A program made the position numbers and the translations under genes. From Diphasiastrum complanatum (taxonomy: Eukaryota; Streptophyta; Lycopodiopsida; Lycopodiales; Lycopodiaceae), in contig CM055092.1 in the NCBI GenBank assembly GCA_029204225.1, forward strand, positions 98,960,912 through 99,024,911: a stretch of DNA of 64,000 nt, given 5' to 3'. The notes under the pieces were generated by a model. It did no database searches. It had not been told where the DNA came from and worked only from the letters and a program-made list of their open reading frames with translations. How positions within the stretch are numbered: the first letter of the stretch is position 1; every line of letters starts with the position of its first letter. Of this stretch, positions 33,231-44,924 are shown piece after piece.

Positions 33231-36094
33231 CTGAATCAACTCCTTGGTGCTTGCTTTAGCCCATACAAACTCTTTTGGAGATAGCACACATGATTAGGCT
33301 CATCATGTGAAACATAGCCCTCGGGTTGCTCCATGTAAATATCTTCTTCAAGATCACCATTCAAGAAGGCATTAGTAACATCCATTTGCCACATATCCCA
33401 ATCATAAAGAGTTGCAAGAGAGATTAGGATTCGAATAGTTACCATCTTTGCCACGGGTGCAAAGGTCTCATCATAGTCAATACCATATTCTTGAGCATAC
33501 CCCTTTGCCACCAACCTTGCCTTGTACTTGTTGATTGATCCATCTTGATTTGTCTTGATCTTGAAGATCCACTTACAACCAATTGCCTTCTTGTCCTTTG
33601 GAAGCTTTACCAACCTCCATGTGTTGCTTTTGATGAGTGCTTGATGCTCATGATCCATGGCTTGGATCCATTCCTTCTTTTGAATTGCTTCACCTACACA
33701 AGTTGGTTCATCAAAAGAGGTAAGAAAAGCAAAGTTAGAGTTGTCCACCACTTGCTTTCCTTTTTCATCATAGGTTAGCCTTGATGGCTTAGCCCTTTGC
33801 CTTTGAGTCTTCCTTGAAGTTTGCTTTGGAGTGGCATCTCCATCTTCATCCAAGACATCTTGCACATCATGATGATTAGTAGGCACATCAACATCAACAT
33901 CAACAACATTGGAAACATTCTCTTCATGAAAGATGACATCCCTACTTATGACAACTTTCTTTGTAGAAGGAATGTACACTTTGTAAGCCTTGCTTACTTC
34001 ACTATAGCCAACAAACACACCCTTCTTTGATGAAGGATCTTCTTTAGTTCTATCATCAAGTGTGATATTGACAAAACATGTACATCCAAAGATGCTACAA
34101 TGCTTGACACTCGGCCTTCTACCATAAAGAACCTCATGAGGAGTTTTACCATCCAAGGAAGCACTTGTCCATCTATTACATAGATAGTTAGCACATGCTA
34201 AAGCTTCTCCCCAAAAAGACTTAGCAAGATTAGCATGTAGTCTCATTGCCTTGGCACATTCACAAAGGGTTCTATTCTTCCTCTCGGCCACTCCATTCTG
34301 TTGTGGAGTCCTAGGACTAGACATCTCCCTCTTAATCCCATGTGCTATAAAAAAGTCTTTGAACCTATTTGAGGTGTATTCCCCTCCATTATCAGATCTT
34401 AAGCATTTGATCTTTGTATTGAATTGGTTTTCCATTTCATTCTTGAACTTGACAAATGCAGCAAACACTTCATCCTTACTTTTAAGAAGATAGATCCAAG
34501 TATACCTACTAAAGTCATCAATGAAAGTTGCATACATCTTTGCCCCACCATTGCTAGTTGTACTAGAAGAATGAATATCAGAATGCACAAGTTGAAAAGC
34601 TTCTTTAGATCTAGAAGTAGATCTAGAATAAGCAAGTCTATGAGATTTGGACAAGGCACAATGTTCACAAACACTATTGTTTGCAACAAGACTTTTAGGG
34701 AGACCAAGAACAAGCTCTTTCTTTGCCATTACCTCCAAAGATTTGAAGTTGGGATGGCCCAACCTCTTGTGCCAAACTTCTTGGTTTGTCAATTGCTCCC
34801 TAGCCATACATCCTTCATGATTAGGGATCACACATGCATCAAGCTTGAAAAGTTTACCATGCCTCCTACCTTGAGCAATCAAGGATCCACATTTACTTAT
34901 CAAACATGCATCTCCAATGAACTCCACATCAAGTCCTTTGCCAATCATTTGACTTACACTAAGCAAATTCTTAGTGATTGAAGGAATGTACAAAACATTT
35001 TCAAGATTTGCTTTCCTATTTGTTGAAAGGGAAATAGGAATAGTGCCTATGCCTTTGATGTCACATTGACCATCATTTGCAGTGTAGATGATGTTACCTT
35101 CTCCCTCATAAGACAATAAGGATGTAAAGTATTCCTTATGTCTTGTCATGTGAGATGAGGCTCCACTATCAATCCACCAAGGATCATTATCATCTATGTT
35201 GGCTAACAAACTTGAAGTCATAACAAGTGATTCACATGTGTTATGTTCTTCCTCATCTATTGTAAGATTTCCTTGCCTCTCTCCTTGCTCTCTTTTCTTC
35301 TTATAACATTCATTTGCAAAATGACCTTTTATCCCACAATAAAAGCACTTGAACTTTGACTTATTGTTCTTAGTAGAAGAGGAAGAGGAAGAGTGATCAT
35401 CATGATCAAAGTTACCACCTTTGGACCATTTCCCTTTGCCTTTACCTTTGCCCTTGAATTTGCCTTTTGTGAAGAAAGCCTCTTCACCTCCACCTTGCAA
35501 GGATGCACCATCAAGCTTTGATTGCAACCTATGTTCTTCAGCCAATAAGATTTCTTGCAAGTCAACCACACTTGGCAAGACTCTTTGAATGGCAAAACTT
35601 TGCACAAGGTTAGCATGTTCATTTAGCAAAACATTCAACATAACTTGGACTATTTCACCATCTTTTATGTTCTCATCAATGCATGCTAAATCATCACTTA
35701 GGGACTTAACTCTCAAGATAAATGCATGAGCACTTTCACCCTCTCTTTGCCTACTAGAAAATATTTGTCTCCTTAGGGTCAATACCCTAGATGTGGACTT
35801 TGATTCAAAGAGCTTCTTTAAGGCATTCCATGCCTCACTTGCACTTTGACACTTTCCAACTTCCTTGAGAAGTTCATTTGTAACATTCATTTTAATGATA
35901 TGAAGAGCCCTTTTGGCCTTCTTATCAAACCTTTGTTGCTCTTGAAGTGTGAGAGGTCTCTCTTCAATTTCTGCAACTATGTCCATGAGTTCATTCAACT
36001 CACGTAAGGACTCCATCCTCACTTTCCAAGTAGAGTAGTTTGATGAACTCAACCTTTCACTAGACTCTAGCATGATCCCACCATTGGAAGCCAT
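33231..36094 (-). CDS. Copia A1 gag-pol polyprotein, truncated in reverse transcriptase
   Basis: 952 codons from ATG at 36,094. Gag core, residues about 10-190 (SSERLSSSNYSTWKVRMES; SRQREGESAHAFILRVK). Lysine/glycine-rich linker 210-227. Zinc knuckle CFYCGIKGHFANEC at 250-263. Aspartic protease DSGASSHM at 309. Gag-pre-integrase WHKRLGHPN (441) with CEHC (475). Integrase core with Asp506, Asp568 (LRSDNGGEY) and Glu604 (GVAERKN). Reverse transcriptase from about 822, including QMDVTNAFLNGDLEED (903-918). Shortly after LYGLKQAPRS the reading meets the deletion and a stop, so the YVDD motif is missing. As part of a virus-like particle it could supply gag, protease and integrase but not reverse transcription. 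Confidence 0.93.
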
Positions 36095-37254
36095 GATTCT
36101 AATGTTTCTTCAACTTTTAGGTTCTGTCCTAAAGCACCTAGCACTCACTTTTCTCTCAACAAATGATAGATAAAGAGATCTATGAAGATTTAGGACCCTA
36201 AAACACTTCTATCTTGAACCTAGATGGTTTCCAAGCATAGAAAGGAAGATTGAAACACATGCAACACTTTGCACACACTAAGAATGGATTACAAAATCAA
36301 ACCAACCTGAACACACTCTTGCTTAAGCTCTCAAACTTTCCAGCAAGTGACCAAATCAAGTTATGGTGTGAAGAGTTACTTGCATTCTTAGAAAATACCC
36401 AAAACTAGGATGCCAAGATTACCTAGTAATGAACAAACTTGATCAACATATGATCAACACACTAAGATATTGATTCAACCTGTAAAACCACATGTAAACC
36501 ACACTTCTAAAAGTTTATAAACTCCAGCAAGTGATAAATACAAGATTTAGAGGTGAATGAATGAGCACACTTAGTGAATCACAAGACTAGCTTCACTATC
36601 TTGTCAAATCTTGGTGTTTAGATGTAGATCTAAGATCACTTCACATGAGAATGTTCCTCAACCTGTTAAGAACCTGAAAACACACTTGCATAATGGTTAA
36701 CACCTTCCAGCAAATGCTCCAATCAAATTACATAAGGAGAGTTACTTACATGCTCAACAAAGTACACCAAAATTTATGCCAAAATTGATGACAATCTTTA
36801 CAATATGCTCTTCACAATGGAGCTTACAATATGTTCACCCAAAAAAGGGGATCTTTCATCCAAATGGGAGCTTTGCTCAGCCTTTAGGAGAATTACAACT
36901 CACTCAAAAGAGCATTTGTCATCCACTTAAGGAGAAGTTTCATCCACTTAAGGAGAGTGTTCATCCAAGAATGGAGATTGTCAACAATAGGATTGAAAAG
37001 AACATTGTTAGTATTGAATATGCACAAGCCTCACAATCACAAATGATTACGTGTAATGATCTGATCCAAAATAGTTTCTTTTCAGCCTCTGATCTTCAAT
37101 AGACCTGAAATATGCTTTTGATCCACAAGTTCAACTCACAAAACAAAGGTTAGTAAGATTTGATCAACAAAGCAATGCAAAATCATGCTAGAACTTGATC
37201 AAACATCCAAATATCACCAAAAATGGAATACTTACTATAAATAGAATCCAACCA
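36095..37254 (-). other. Copia A1 leader with three imperfect ~180-bp repeats
   Basis: Unusually long non-coding leader (1.16 kb) between primer-binding site and gag. On the plus strand, segments beginning with an AACCTG phrase at about 36,302, 36,476 and 36,659 each continue to a phrase like CTCCAGCAAGTGA, suggesting three diverged tandem units of 175-183 bases. An antisense frame of 108 codons at 36,776-37,102 is shared with A2 but has no recognisable content. The same leader is in A2 at 50,752-51,911. Confidence 0.6.
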
Positions 37255-37266
37255 GCTCTGATACCA
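37255..37266 (-). other. Copia A1 primer-binding site (initiator tRNA-Met)
   Basis: The minus strand reads TGGTATCAGAGC directly after the 5' LTR, complementary to the 3' end of plant initiator methionine tRNA, the usual copia primer. Confidence 0.93.
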
Positions 37267-37922
37267 TGTGAAAAATACAGATCCTAAGTGGATCTAAACT
37301 CCAAGATCATTGGCTTGAATGCTTGCACTCCAAACTACATAAGCTAGGAATTGGCAACACATTCTATGCTACCTAGAATGCAAAGAACTTGATCAAAAAG
37401 CATTTACCACAAATGGAAACTTCCATAAACATCAAGTGCGGCCCAAAATAGCATTATACAGTCCATAATACATCAGCCTACCACTTTTGGAAAGCACCTA
37501 AGATCATACACAATAGCTTGAAGACAATATACACAACAATGCTCTCAATGGAGGAGGAAACAATGACAATGATCTATTGATCTCAATGAAGCATTACAAA
37601 AGGTTTCTCCAACCTGTTTTCCACGACTTCCCTACTATTTATGGATGAGGAAGATGACTCTCTCTCCTCTCTCTAGAAGGTACTTGACCCTAGATATTCC
37701 CTATATAGGAAAAATAGCTAAAAATGGCTTATATGACCAAAATACATCAAAATGGTCTCATTTTGAAGGGTATGAAGTTTGACACTTCATCATACTGAAA
37801 AAATACAGTAAATAAAAACATTGTGGCCTGGTGCACACGTGCAAAACTCCAGAACCAAAACTATTTACAATTTTAGCCAATTTAGGCCTCAAACTAGCTA
37901 GGAAATGTTGACAATTTTCACA
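37267..37922 (-). repeat. Copia A1 5' LTR
   Basis: 656 bases, about five differences from the 3' LTR. A CTATATAG element at 37,701-37,708, about 215 bases into the LTR on the minus strand, is the best TATA candidate. Confidence 0.93.
37701..37708 (-). promoter_or_regulatory. Candidate TATA element in copia A1 LTR
   Basis: CTATATAG, palindromic, in the U3-like part of the LTR and conserved in all four copia A LTRs here (also 52,357-52,364). Predicted from sequence only. Confidence 0.45.
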
Positions 37923-37927
37923 TATCT
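37923..37927. repeat. Target-site duplication of copia A1 (right flank)
   Basis: TATCT, identical to 32,088-32,092. Confidence 0.93.
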
Positions 37928-38148
37928 TACTTTTGTAATGTCTATGTTGCGCTGAAAAATCGTCCCGCCTCATATTTCACTATAAGCATACAAAGATTTC
38001 AAAAGTGCTGCTACTCCCACTTCAGTTTTTGCAATGAGCACCAAGATTTACAGTCTTAAAGCTCTAGCCTCGAATTTGGAAACGAGCATACAGAGAAGTT
38101 ATTATATCTCATGCTTAACTAACTAATATTTGAAGTTAACCATACTAG

Positions 38149-38409
38149 TTAAACATCAAGCAAGGCTAAAAACTCAGAAAACGACGACCAAAAGTTACCG
38201 ATTCGTATTATGTCTGTACATGACCTCTCTCTAAAGTGAAATTTTTTGAAGGGCCCATTTTGAGCCATATTTTTCCTAATGTAGTGATCTAACATGAAAG
38301 GGACCCCTTCTTTTCCTCCTTTGAATGCTATTGGTTGAGTGACATATGAGCCCTCAAACTTGATTGGGCCAAATTGATGAATATCTCTCTTTTGATTGGA
38401 CCCTAACTC
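38149..38409 (-). pseudogene. Unrecognised gene-like unit, upstream exon (right copy)
   Basis: Frame on the minus strand from the gypsy LTR boundary at 38,409 to a stop at 38,149, with NQKRDIHQFGPIKFEGSYVT, HYIRKNMAQNGPFKKFHFRE and a hydrophobic C-terminus (FWSSFSEFLALLDV). Homologous to 14,640-14,910, where the frame is broken. The gypsy LTR interrupts whatever lay upstream. No family recognised. Confidence 0.4.
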
Positions 38410-39097
38410 TGTTGGAGGGCTTGCGGATCCCAAGGCAACCCTAACTCTAGTTAATAAGTGAGAGGAATTTGGCACCCTGTATGTGTAAGTCCAAACCGAT
38501 GATCACATAGAGATTTGATTAATTAGAAAGTTAATAAAAGGACTTTAGGCCTTTTTGCGGGACTTTTAATGTCGCAGGGCCTAAATGTCAAGTTAGTGAA
38601 TAAAGCTAGGTTTTCCTCCAATTTGGATGGTTCTCACTCTTTTTTAAATTTGAACAACTAGAGAGACAGCTTGAGTTTGCTACACATGTACATATCTTCA
38701 TTTCAAATAAGCAGATTGGTTCTCTTGTGAAATGGATTTATGAATGTTCTTGTTCTCTATCACTTTTCCTCGATCTCTCATGCTTTTATTGTGTTTTGTT
38801 AATTGTTGAATCTGATTGTTATTAGGATTGCATGTTTTGTACTTTCTATGAGAGAGAAAGGGAGAGAGAGAAAGAGTAAGCTATCTTCATTGTGGATATA
38901 GTGTTAATGGATGTAGTGTTAATGCTTAGGGTTAATGGATGTTAGAGTTAGCTGTGAGTCTTACATTCATGCTGAAATCTAAACTATGCTATCACTCTCA
39001 TGGGAACGAACCTACGCATGACAACTAACTTCATCTCCTTGATGCTAGATTGATTAGATCTTGGATTGAGGATAGGCAAGGAAAGAAACCCACTACA
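38410..39097 (+). repeat. Gypsy 5' LTR (right arm)
   Basis: Starts TGTTGGAGGGCTTGCGG and ends CCCACTACA, 688 bases, directly before a primer-binding site. The start is confirmed because two other copies (14,638 and 17,894, inverted) change sequence at exactly that point. A GA-rich run at about 38,850-38,880 and short repeats of GTTAATGGATGT near 38,910-38,945 are visible. Confidence 0.8.
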
Positions 39098-39101
39098 ATT
39101 T

Positions 39102-39119
39102 TGGCTCCGTTGTTGGGGA
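39102..39119 (+). other. Gypsy primer-binding site
   Basis: TGGCTCCGTTGTTGGGGA follows the LTR after ATTT. It is two to three changes from TGGCGCCGTTGCCGGGGA, a primer-binding site common in plant Tat/Athila-like gypsy elements. The left arm has lost this segment. Confidence 0.75.
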
Positions 39120-40287
39120 CCTACACCAATTTCTTAGTTTGCAGCATGTTTGTTGGATGGTTAGCTTGCATTAGGCATCTTGTCGTGGCATGAATAGTGT
39201 TAAATCTGCATTTAGGATTAGTTTGGGAGTGATTTTGCCTGAATTAATTGGAGTTTCTTGTTTGAAATCTAATCTAATTGTGAAACAGGGAAAGCTATTC
39301 AAATCACCAATCTTAAGATCCATTTGGATTTGAGATATTAGTAAAAACAACAAAATCGGTCAAATCTGCCAGATTTTGGTCAAAAGGAGGCAAAAATCGT
39401 CATCAGAGCTGATAAATTTTTGTCCTATTTCAGAAAACATTCGCCGAGTTGCATAAACCTTTAGTTTTGATCACAGAACCTTCAGTTTGAAGGGCAAATA
39501 ATCCTTCCCGGCAGATATCTAGAAACATAAAAAAAAAACCATCAAAAACCATCAAAAAATCACAAAATCCCTAAACAAAAAAAGAATCTTCACTCGATTC
39601 ACTGTGCATATGTGTGATTCATCTCTATCTATTGCCAGGTCGACGAAGAATTATATCATAAATAGAAGGTTTCTCAGAGGATCAGTTGTCATATTGTCAT
39701 ATTTTTGTCAAAAAGTCTCTTTTTTGCAAAAATACCGATATTACTCTTGATTCTTTGCTAGAACCTTCGCCGAGTTTTCATATTATTCCATTTGAAATAA
39801 TTTACTATTTTTGAGTTTGGCGAATATTCATCCTATTCAGGTCATAGAAAATCTTTATTTGTACCATCGTCAAATTACAAAAACTGTGCTTTTGTGTGTC
39901 CGAAACCTTCGCCAGTTCTACCCTAGCTTTATCTTGTCTCAGATTTTGAGTCTGAGAGTGCGACAAAGGTTATTTGTTAGAAAAACCTGATTAAAGTGTT
40001 TTTTTTTAAAGTAACACTATTGAATTTTTGCTGAGTGAATCTTCTCCTAGGGAACCTTCGTTAGTTCTATTTTTAGGTTTTGATTTTCCAGATCAAGTCC
40101 TTGTCAAATTTTGTGTCAAATCCAATACAGTCTAATTTTGATTCTAAGAATTTTTTTATTTTTGAGAATTCACAATATAGGAATCTAATTCTTGTCAAGT
40201 GGAAGAGATCTAGCAGCTCTGATCTGAGACAGTTTCGATTGAAAATCTAGATCCAATCTCATTGTCTGCTTGATTTAATCTGTAAAG
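39120..40287 (+). other. Gypsy leader (right arm)
   Basis: About 1.17 kb, non-coding, T-rich. It repeats phrases with 'ttcgcc' and 'agttct' (for example near 39,440, 39,765 and 39,905). Matches 13,420-14,470 in reverse. No gene. Confidence 0.65.
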
Positions 40288-41515
40288 ATGGATGGCCCTC
40301 GAGGTGTTTCTCGAGAAGTCAATCCAATCATTATTAGAAGAGCACCCCGTTTGGATCTACCCAAATATAATGGATTAATAGATCTAGTTAGATTTCTTCA
40401 AATCTATTCTAAATCTTGTGAAGTCTATGGCGAAGTTTTTTTCCAAGATAAACTTAAGCTTTTTTTCTATGGCCTTAACAGGCACAGCACAAGATTGGTA
40501 CTATAATCAAGATGAAACTGAGCACACAAATTGGAAGACTGTTAAACGAGCCCTTATCACACGGTTCAGACCTTGTAACTTTATGGAAGACCTTTATTTA
40601 CTTTTAAGTAAAATTAAAATGGAAAGGCAAAAAATGGTTCAAGATTACATTGAATGGGTAAAACGCCTAAAATCTGAGTGCGAACCTGAGCTAATTAATG
40701 AAAATGTCATGATTATGTGATTTTGTCAAGTTACCTAAAAGGATCAAACATGAGCTGAAACGCCATAATGAGTACACACTTTTATTCAGCAACGGTATGC
40801 CCATATGGGATATCAAGAACCACATTATGGAGAAAATCCAGCAGCTAGACCTCGTCAATCTACTCTTGGATACTCGGAACGGCTAGTCTTACTTGCCCCA
40901 CCAAAGCACCCCGCCCCTCCTGCCAATTTGATGGAACCAGAACCTTACAAAAGTGCCGAGCAATGGAACTATGGTAATGATCAAGCAGGTGGATCTTCAA
41001 AACAATATGCTATTTAGGCTGTCGCGCAACAAACAGCATCTAGAAATTGGACCAGAACACCACTTGGATGCTTTGCATGTGAAAAAAATCACAGAGTTGC
41101 AGAATGTCCAAATAAAAGAAAATTTGTACCATTATGTCGTGACTGTGGTTATGGGCATTGCTATAAGGAATGTCCAGCAAAACCAAAGCCACCGCTGGCT
41201 ACAACTTTTGCAAATTTGATAACAACCAAGCAAAGACAAGTAGCTCAGAATAAACCAAGTGTACCCTTGATGGTGGTCACCACGGCACAAAAGTAGGAAG
41301 AACTGGTAGCAGATCCAGTACCTGCTGATTCTATACCATTAACTGATATACCAACAACATCTGGAGTCCATCCAAATCTTCATGCAGAAAAAAGAAGATA
41401 TCAGGATATGAGGCAGTGGATTAAACATCTGCAAGAAGAAGAGAAGCTTGAAGGGACTAGAGCAATAGCCGAAGTTCGTTCTTCACCATTGCAGCAACCG
41501 AAAAATTCATGAACA
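40288..41515 (+). pseudogene. Gypsy gag (right copy), frameshifted and internally deleted
   Basis: Starts MDGPRGVSREVNPIIIRRAP and continues LDLPKYNGLIDLVRFLQIYS. A frame change in a T-run near 40,455-40,470 moves the reading to ALTGTAQDWYYNQDETEHTN and ALITRFRPCNF...LLSKIKMERQ. A stop at 40,718 and a roughly 445-bp deletion (relative to left 12,475-12,919) follow near 40,787. Then come a proline-rich linker (RLVLLAPPKHPAPPANL) and two zinc knuckles near 41,069-41,180 (CFACEKNHRVAEC, CRDCGYGHCYKEC). A charged tail ends near 41,510. Confidence 0.8.
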
Positions 41516-41530
41516 AAAATGAATGCCTAG

Positions 41531-42913
41531 TTGCATCATCATGAAGAACCCTTCAAGATGACTGAACCAGAAGCACCACAAACAGAACTGCTCATGAATA
41601 TTTTGTCTAGTAAGATCAATATTTCGTTGGGAGAGTTCCTGAAATTGGTGCCATTTCGGCATTACCTCATGGAATTGCACTTTTCATTTTATACGGATCA
41701 CCAGTCGTTACTTTACTTGGTAAACAAGACGTGCAATATTGGGTTTATTGCAAGATGGTTACTGTTATTGACTGAATTTGACTTTCGAATTGTGGTTCAT
41801 AAGGAAAAGCAATATTATCTAGACGACCATGTTTCGCGAATTGAATCCGCACTAGTTAATACTGAAGTGGATGATGAATTACCAGACGCTACATTATTCT
41901 ATGTACAAGCGATACTTGAGTGGGCAGCAGATATTGTTGAGTACCTGACACTAGGACAACCGAATGACTCTTTGACAAAAGTACAAAAGATGCAATTGAT
42001 TCATAAGGCTGAACCTTATCAATTGATTGCAGAAAAATTGTATCGTCATGGATTAGACAATATTCTACGTAGATGTGTCTTATCACATGAAATATCAAAT
42101 TTAATCACGTTTTCACATGATGGCATGGGCAGAGGACACTTCTCTATAGATATTACCATCCGCAAACTTTTGCAATCAGGTTGTTGGTGGCCTATGTTTC
42201 ATAAGGACATAGAAAATTATATTCAGACATGTGATGTTTGCCAGCGAGCACGACGGCCTACTAGACAGAACTATGAACCTTTACGTCTAGTTTTATCGCA
42301 AGCACCATTTGAAAAATGGAGACTGGATTATATTGGTCCTATTCATCCTGCTACGCGAGAATCTTAGGCCCAATATATTATCGTAGCAACTGATAATATG
42401 ACCAAGTGGGTTGAAGCCAAAGTTGTCAAAGTTGCTAATGCGAAATCTACAACCAAGTTTCTTTATGAAAATATTATTATTAGATTTGGATGTCCGATCG
42501 AGATTGTCAGTGACCGGGGTACACACTTTGCTAATCAAACGATAAAGTGTTTACTGGATGATTTTTTTGTTATACAAAGATTTAGTACTCCTTATTATCC
42601 TAGAGGGAATGGCCAAGCTGAATCTTCCAATAAGATTCTCTACACTATTATGATGAAAACAGTGAGTCGATCTGATTGGGAGCATAAACTGCATGCAACA
42701 TTATGGGCATTCAGAACTGCTTACAACAGTAGTACAAATCAAACACCATTTCAACTAGTCTATGGTCAAGATGTTGTCATGCCGATTGAATTTTTAATAC
42801 CATCTCTACGTATAGCATCGACAAAGCAGCTAAATGATGATAAGTCTTTGCAGCTATGTCATGAAGCGTTGCACAAATTGTGTGAAACAAGATTGATGGT
42901 AGTTAAGTGTTAG
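41531..42913 (+). pseudogene. Gypsy RNase H end and integrase (right copy); reverse transcriptase absent
   Basis: The frame 41,531-42,367 begins MHHHEEPFKMTEPEAPQTEL and reaches the end of RNase H (HFSFYTDHQSLLYLVNKTCN, RWLLLLTEFDFRI, DDHVSRIES). Integrase follows: zinc domain HDGMGRGHFSIDITIRKLLQ with CDVCQRARRP, core Asp in RLDYIGPIHP. A TAG at 42,365 interrupts, then 42,398-42,913 has IVSDRGTHFANQTIKCLL and YYPRGNGQAESSNK, which completes the D,D-35-E triad, and HATLWAFRTAYNSSTNQTPF. No reverse transcriptase lies between gag and RNase H in either arm, so the loss predates the inverted duplication. Confidence 0.85.
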
Positions 42914-43405
42914 CAGTAGAGAAAGCCCGTCGTAAGGAAATTGAAGTTTACTGATGAAGGCCCGTATAGAGTGAAGGAAATTCTGAACTATGGAGCAGTG
43001 ATTATTGAGCACTTGGACGGAAAACGGTTTGATACTTTTGTGAATGGTAGCTGATTATGCAAGTTATGGCAGCCTGCTCCGCCAGTTCAACAAGCATGAT
43101 GCAAATGATCTCATGCCAAGACATAGGGTCATGCCACACACCAAATCTCTACTTGACAATGTTGGATTTTAGTGGATTTAGAGATGATCGACTGGTGTCA
43201 GATTAGTCGATATCTAGACAGATTATCTGATACGAAGTCAAAAATTAGTGAAAATGGTGGTGAGCAGTGGAAATGGAGCAGTGGAAGTGGTGAGCAGCGG
43301 AAGTTGAACAGGTGGTGCATGGATCCGAAGTGCGTCAGTTATCAACTATGAGCAAGTTCAAGATGGATCAAATAACTACAATGCGCAATGGAAAAAAATA
43401 GTAGT
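42914..43405 (+). pseudogene. Gypsy integrase C-terminal remnant
   Basis: Translation in shifted frames gives pieces like RKLKFTDEGPYRVKEILNYG and VIIEHLDGKRFDTFVN, the usual integrase C-terminal end of gypsy (GPY/F-like 'GPYRV'). The element then decays. Bases up to 43,328 are deleted in the left arm. Confidence 0.6.
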
Positions 43406-43919
43406 GTAGACACAAAAAATGCACTCTGATAATAATTGACACTTAGTACAAGAGCTTGAAGCTAGTGCAAATCAGTGGCCGCTAATCAGTCTTTAGGTGA
43501 GTTCGTTGATGGCTAACTAATTGATTAAAAAACTTAACCTGACTAATTACAATAGAACGCCTACAAGATAATAACCTGATCAAAGAGCTGACTCCAGTAG
43601 ATCTTTCTTGATGATTGGAAGTCAGATGATCAGTACATTAAAAGCTACCATTAATCTACTTGATTAACTACATTTGTCCTATAGTAGAGAGCCGTCATTT
43701 TTGCCAAAGAGTTATGTATAGAAGTAGGCAGACTGTCAACGTCACAACGTGGGTTGGATTTTCGAGTTGACAGTACAAAAGGTCGGAATATTATAAAGGG
43801 TCTGATTTATACACATGGTCAAAAAATATATAAAGGGTCAGAAAATATACAAAGGCTCGTATTTTTTCAGGTTCAAAAATATTAGAACCGATCTGTACCA
43901 AACAGGTCGACGGCTCTCA
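43406..43919. repeat. Shared non-coding block with 'gtcagaaaatatac' repeats
   Basis: Matches 10,113-10,626. About 43,770-43,920 repeats GGGTC...AAAAAATATA phrases. It starts with TGTAGACAC and could be an old LTR. No gene. Confidence 0.4.
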
Positions 43920-44900
43920 GACTTGATCTAGGGTCAAAAACATTAGAACCGATCCCACCCGACCCAGGGTTGAAAAATCTCTCTTTGACAAGAATGACAT
44001 TGGGTCAAAAATAGTCTTGGGTCGAAAAAATTTGATACTGAATTTTTTTTATCTCCAAGTAAAAATCAAGCCCCCTCTATTTTTGTAGTTTTTCAAGAAT
44101 AAGTATAAGCAGGTTGTTCAGGATGTTCATTACCTAATAGAATTGGGCTTGAGGATAAAATTCCAACTCCCCCCCTTGATGTGGATCTTGAAATTTTTTG
44201 ATCTTCAGATTTAATAAATTGTTAAATCTGAGTTGGTACTCCATGGCGAAGTAATCTGCTGCCATAAACTCTGTCTTATTGTAAACCAAAGAAATTATTC
44301 TTGCGATTTGATTGTCATAGTAGATAAATGTCAGATGTGACTGAATAAAATTGGTATCTACAGGTAGGTTCTTTAGTCAAATCACCTCCTTGGTAGCATT
44401 TGCGCAAGCTATAAAATCTGACTCTGTGGAGGATAATGTTACTGAGATCTAGCTGTTACATGAGATTGGACCTTGATTGAACATAAATCCAGAAGTTGAT
44501 ATTCTAGTGTCGATACTTTCTATCCAACCTACATCTGTGTAGCCTTTGAGAATGTTGGCTGATGGCCGGATTTTTGTTGACTGATAGAAATCAGTCTACT
44601 GGGCCGGATTCAAAAAATATACTCCAGTGCTGACATGTATTTCAGATCCTTCATTGAGTTCAAATTGTTATTGAGTAATAAAACTCATCTACATAATGAG
44701 CAGTGATAATAGAAAGATCTGATATAGACTTAAAGTAGATATTCGAGTCTACCGAGTTCAGCTAGAAAACATTCTCATTTTGAAGTGCAAGTTTGGTGTC
44801 ATCTTTTGTTTTGCACTAGTCAGCATCAATAGTTGACTTTTCCTTTAAAATAGTGTTGAGTTACTGCATAAAGTAGCAGGCCGGATCATCCACGAATCGT
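43920..44900 (-). pseudogene. Copia reverse transcriptase/RNase H remnant, right arm only
   Basis: Minus strand: near 44,700-44,600 a decayed palm region (HYVDEF for YVDD, then NSMKDLKYMSALEY for the MKDLG motif). Near 44,560-44,190 comes RNase H: GYTDVGWIESIDTRISTSGF, SSTESDFIACANATKEVI, YDNQIARIISL, FMAADYFAMEYQL. Stops and frameshifts throughout. Orientation and order suit it being the 3' half of copia C (53,397-54,850), separated by a later insertion. The left arm has satellite and a gypsy gag here instead. Confidence 0.7.
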
Positions 44901-44924
44901 GATGGAGGCTATCTAGATCGATTC

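Larger units (their letters stand above)
32093..37922 (-). mobile_element. Copia A1, young LTR retrotransposon (5,830 bp), defective
   Basis: Complete ends: LTRs at 32,093-32,747 and 37,267-37,922, primer-binding site at 37,255-37,266, polypurine tract at 32,748-32,757, perfect TATCT target duplication. Transcribed on the minus strand. The LTRs differ at about five positions (roughly 99.2% identity), so the insertion is recent. Relative to sister copy A2 it lacks 602 bases of pol, removing the catalytic YVDD part of reverse transcriptase and shifting the frame. Gag, protease and integrase regions are open. Confidence 0.95.

Noticed and set aside
34424-34981. A 185-codon antisense frame in copia A1, also in A2 (49,080-49,637)
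   Set aside because: Antisense shadow of the integrase/gag-pre-integrase coding region; conserved only because the sense strand is.
36776-37102. A 108-codon frame antisense in the copia A leader, present in both copies
   Set aside because: Both copies are recent and nearly identical, so conservation is uninformative; no recognisable protein.
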